Shown here: in pieces, positions 4,557 to 5,194 of the stretch
Layout of the letters: each line of letters opens with the position of its first letter
How positions within the stretch are numbered: the first letter of the stretch is position 1
Origin: UBA12158 sp035562735
GTDB taxonomy: Bacteria > Patescibacteriota > Microgenomatia > UBA12405
Assembly: GCA_035562735.1 (NCBI GenBank)
Contig: DATMWB010000019.1
Coordinates: 1-5,194 of the forward strand
Length of the DNA stretch: 5,194 nt
Reading direction: 5' to 3'
Position numbers and translations under genes: made by a program
The notes under the pieces: generated by a model
Seen by the model: only the letters and a program-made list of their open reading frames with translations
What the model was told of the DNA's origin: nothing
Database searches by the model: none

Positions 4557-5194
4557 ATGAAAGTAAAATTACTCTCGCATACAAAAAATCCTGAACAAGT
4601 AGTAGCAGCGGCAATTAGACAGTGTTACGCTTCGCTGGGACCAGGAGAGTTAAAAAAGAAAATTGATAAGGCGACACGAGAGAGATTGATTAAACAAGTA
4701 ATGGCCTCGGGTCACACTTCAACTTTGGAACATGCTAGTTTTACTTTTGGAATAGAGGGAATTGCTAGAGTATCAGAGATTCAATTGATACGTCATCGGG
4801 TGGGTTGTTCTTATTCAATTCAGTCGGGGAGATATGTAAAAAGAGGAGATGCTAAGTTTGTAATTCCAGAGTCTATTAAAAATAGCAAGGAATTTTTACC
4901 AAGATGGAAAAAAATATTAAAGGAAGTACAGGGGATGTATAACGAGATGACAGATGCGGGGATAAAGGCCGAGGATGCTAGATACTTACAACCACAATCA
5001 ATACAGACAAAAATTGTGGTGACAATGAATGCTAGAGCTTTATTACATTTTTTAGAATTGAGATGTTGTAAGAGGGCGCAATGGGAAATCCAGCAGCTGG
5101 CAAATTTGATGTTAAAAGAGGTCAAAAAAGTAGCTCCAATTATTTTTGAGAAGGCTGGAGCGACTTGTGTTAGTCAAGGAATTTGTTGGGAGGG
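4557..5194 (+). CDS. thyX: Flavin-dependent thymidylate synthase, 3' end cut
   Basis: ThyX methylates dUMP to dTMP using methylene-tetrahydrofolate as carbon donor, with FAD and NADPH. The frame stays open to the right edge, showing 212 residues and two extra bases. The order of motifs is typical: AAAIRQCYASL (17-27), GHTSTLEHASFTFGIEGIAR (52-71), the RHR flavin/dUMP signature (79-81) with SIQSGRYV (87-94), EDARYLQPQS (139-148), TMNARALLHFLELRCCKRAQ (156-175) followed by WEI, and a late CVSQGICWEG (204-213, final G partial). The last segment corresponds to the CPEG-type end of ThyX proteins, so only a short tail is missing. Unusual: eight residues, not seven, separate RHR from the serine at 90, and EIR is EIQ (177-179). 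The start ATG follows a leaderless-type promoter. Sharing the window with Prs and NrdJ fits a DNA-precursor role. Confidence 0.95.
   Translation, partial: MKVKLLSHTKNPEQVVAAAIRQCYASLGPGELKKKIDKATRERLIKQVMASGHTSTLEHASFTFGIEGIARVSEIQLIRHRVGCSYSIQSGRYVKRGDAKFVIPESIKNSKEFLPRWKKILKEVQGMYNEMTDAGIKAEDARYLQPQSIQTKIVVTMNARALLHFLELRCCKRAQWEIQQLANLMLKEVKKVAPIIFEKAGATCVSQGICWE

Noticed and set aside
4628..4649. Possible second palindromic repeat in thyX (CGCTTCGCTGGGACC)
   Set aside because: It shares only CGCTTCGCT with some repeat variants, lacks inverted ends and encodes ordinary ThyX positions after CYASL.
4820..5125. 101-codon reading frame on the - strand inside thyX
   Set aside because: It is opposite conserved ThyX motifs, with no recognisable protein features beyond chance hydrophobicity.
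1..5194. Alternative genetic code (UGA as glycine, as in some CPR groups)
   Set aside because: All genes read through to family-typical ends without in-frame TGA, and the stops used are TAA or TAG, so the standard bacterial code explains everything seen.

Overview
This AT-rich window is a compact block of bacterial genes, all on the + strand with short gaps. The gene set is an AdoCbl-dependent ribonucleotide reductase, a PduO-type adenosyltransferase, PRPP synthetase, ThyX and a SIMPL protein, plus one unrecognised zinc-ribbon protein. Together with weak Shine-Dalgarno sites and apparently leaderless promoters, this points to a streamlined genome, most likely a Candidate Phyla Radiation (Patescibacteria) member. 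That placement is an inference from style and protein character, not a phylogenetic result. No UGA recoding is needed: all five visible stops are TAA or TAG and no gene requires read-through.

Layout. 1-1011 is the C-terminal part of a class II (B12-dependent) ribonucleotide reductase, nrdJ, cut by the left edge. Its linker contains what looks like a translated palindromic repeat (408-442). Two bases later comes a cob(I)alamin adenosyltransferase (1014-1499), which makes the cofactor NrdJ uses. The 98-base gap that follows holds a compact cobalamin-riboswitch-like RNA (about 1503-1597) ending directly at the start codon of an unrecognised 371-residue protein with a C-terminal zinc ribbon (1598-2713). 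Next are a membrane-anchored SIMPL/DUF541 protein (2739-3455), PRPP synthetase (3519-4481, or 3501 with a TTG start) and flavin-dependent thymidylate synthase ThyX (4557 to the right edge, nearly complete). No gene-free stretch exceeds 100 bases.

How the genes fit together. NrdJ makes deoxyribonucleotides with AdoCbl, the adenosyltransferase supplies AdoCbl, Prs supplies PRPP for nucleotide synthesis and salvage, and ThyX makes dTMP. The window is therefore a DNA-precursor neighbourhood with a B12 sub-module. The most interesting point is the B12-responsive-looking RNA in front of a protein of unknown function, next to both the maker and the user of AdoCbl. This suggests the unknown protein acts in B12 supply, B12 shortage or ribonucleotide reduction. 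Other points worth checking are the repeat inserted in nrdJ, two leaderless promoters (SIMPL gene and thyX), and departures from family motifs in NrdJ, the adenosyltransferase, Prs and ThyX.
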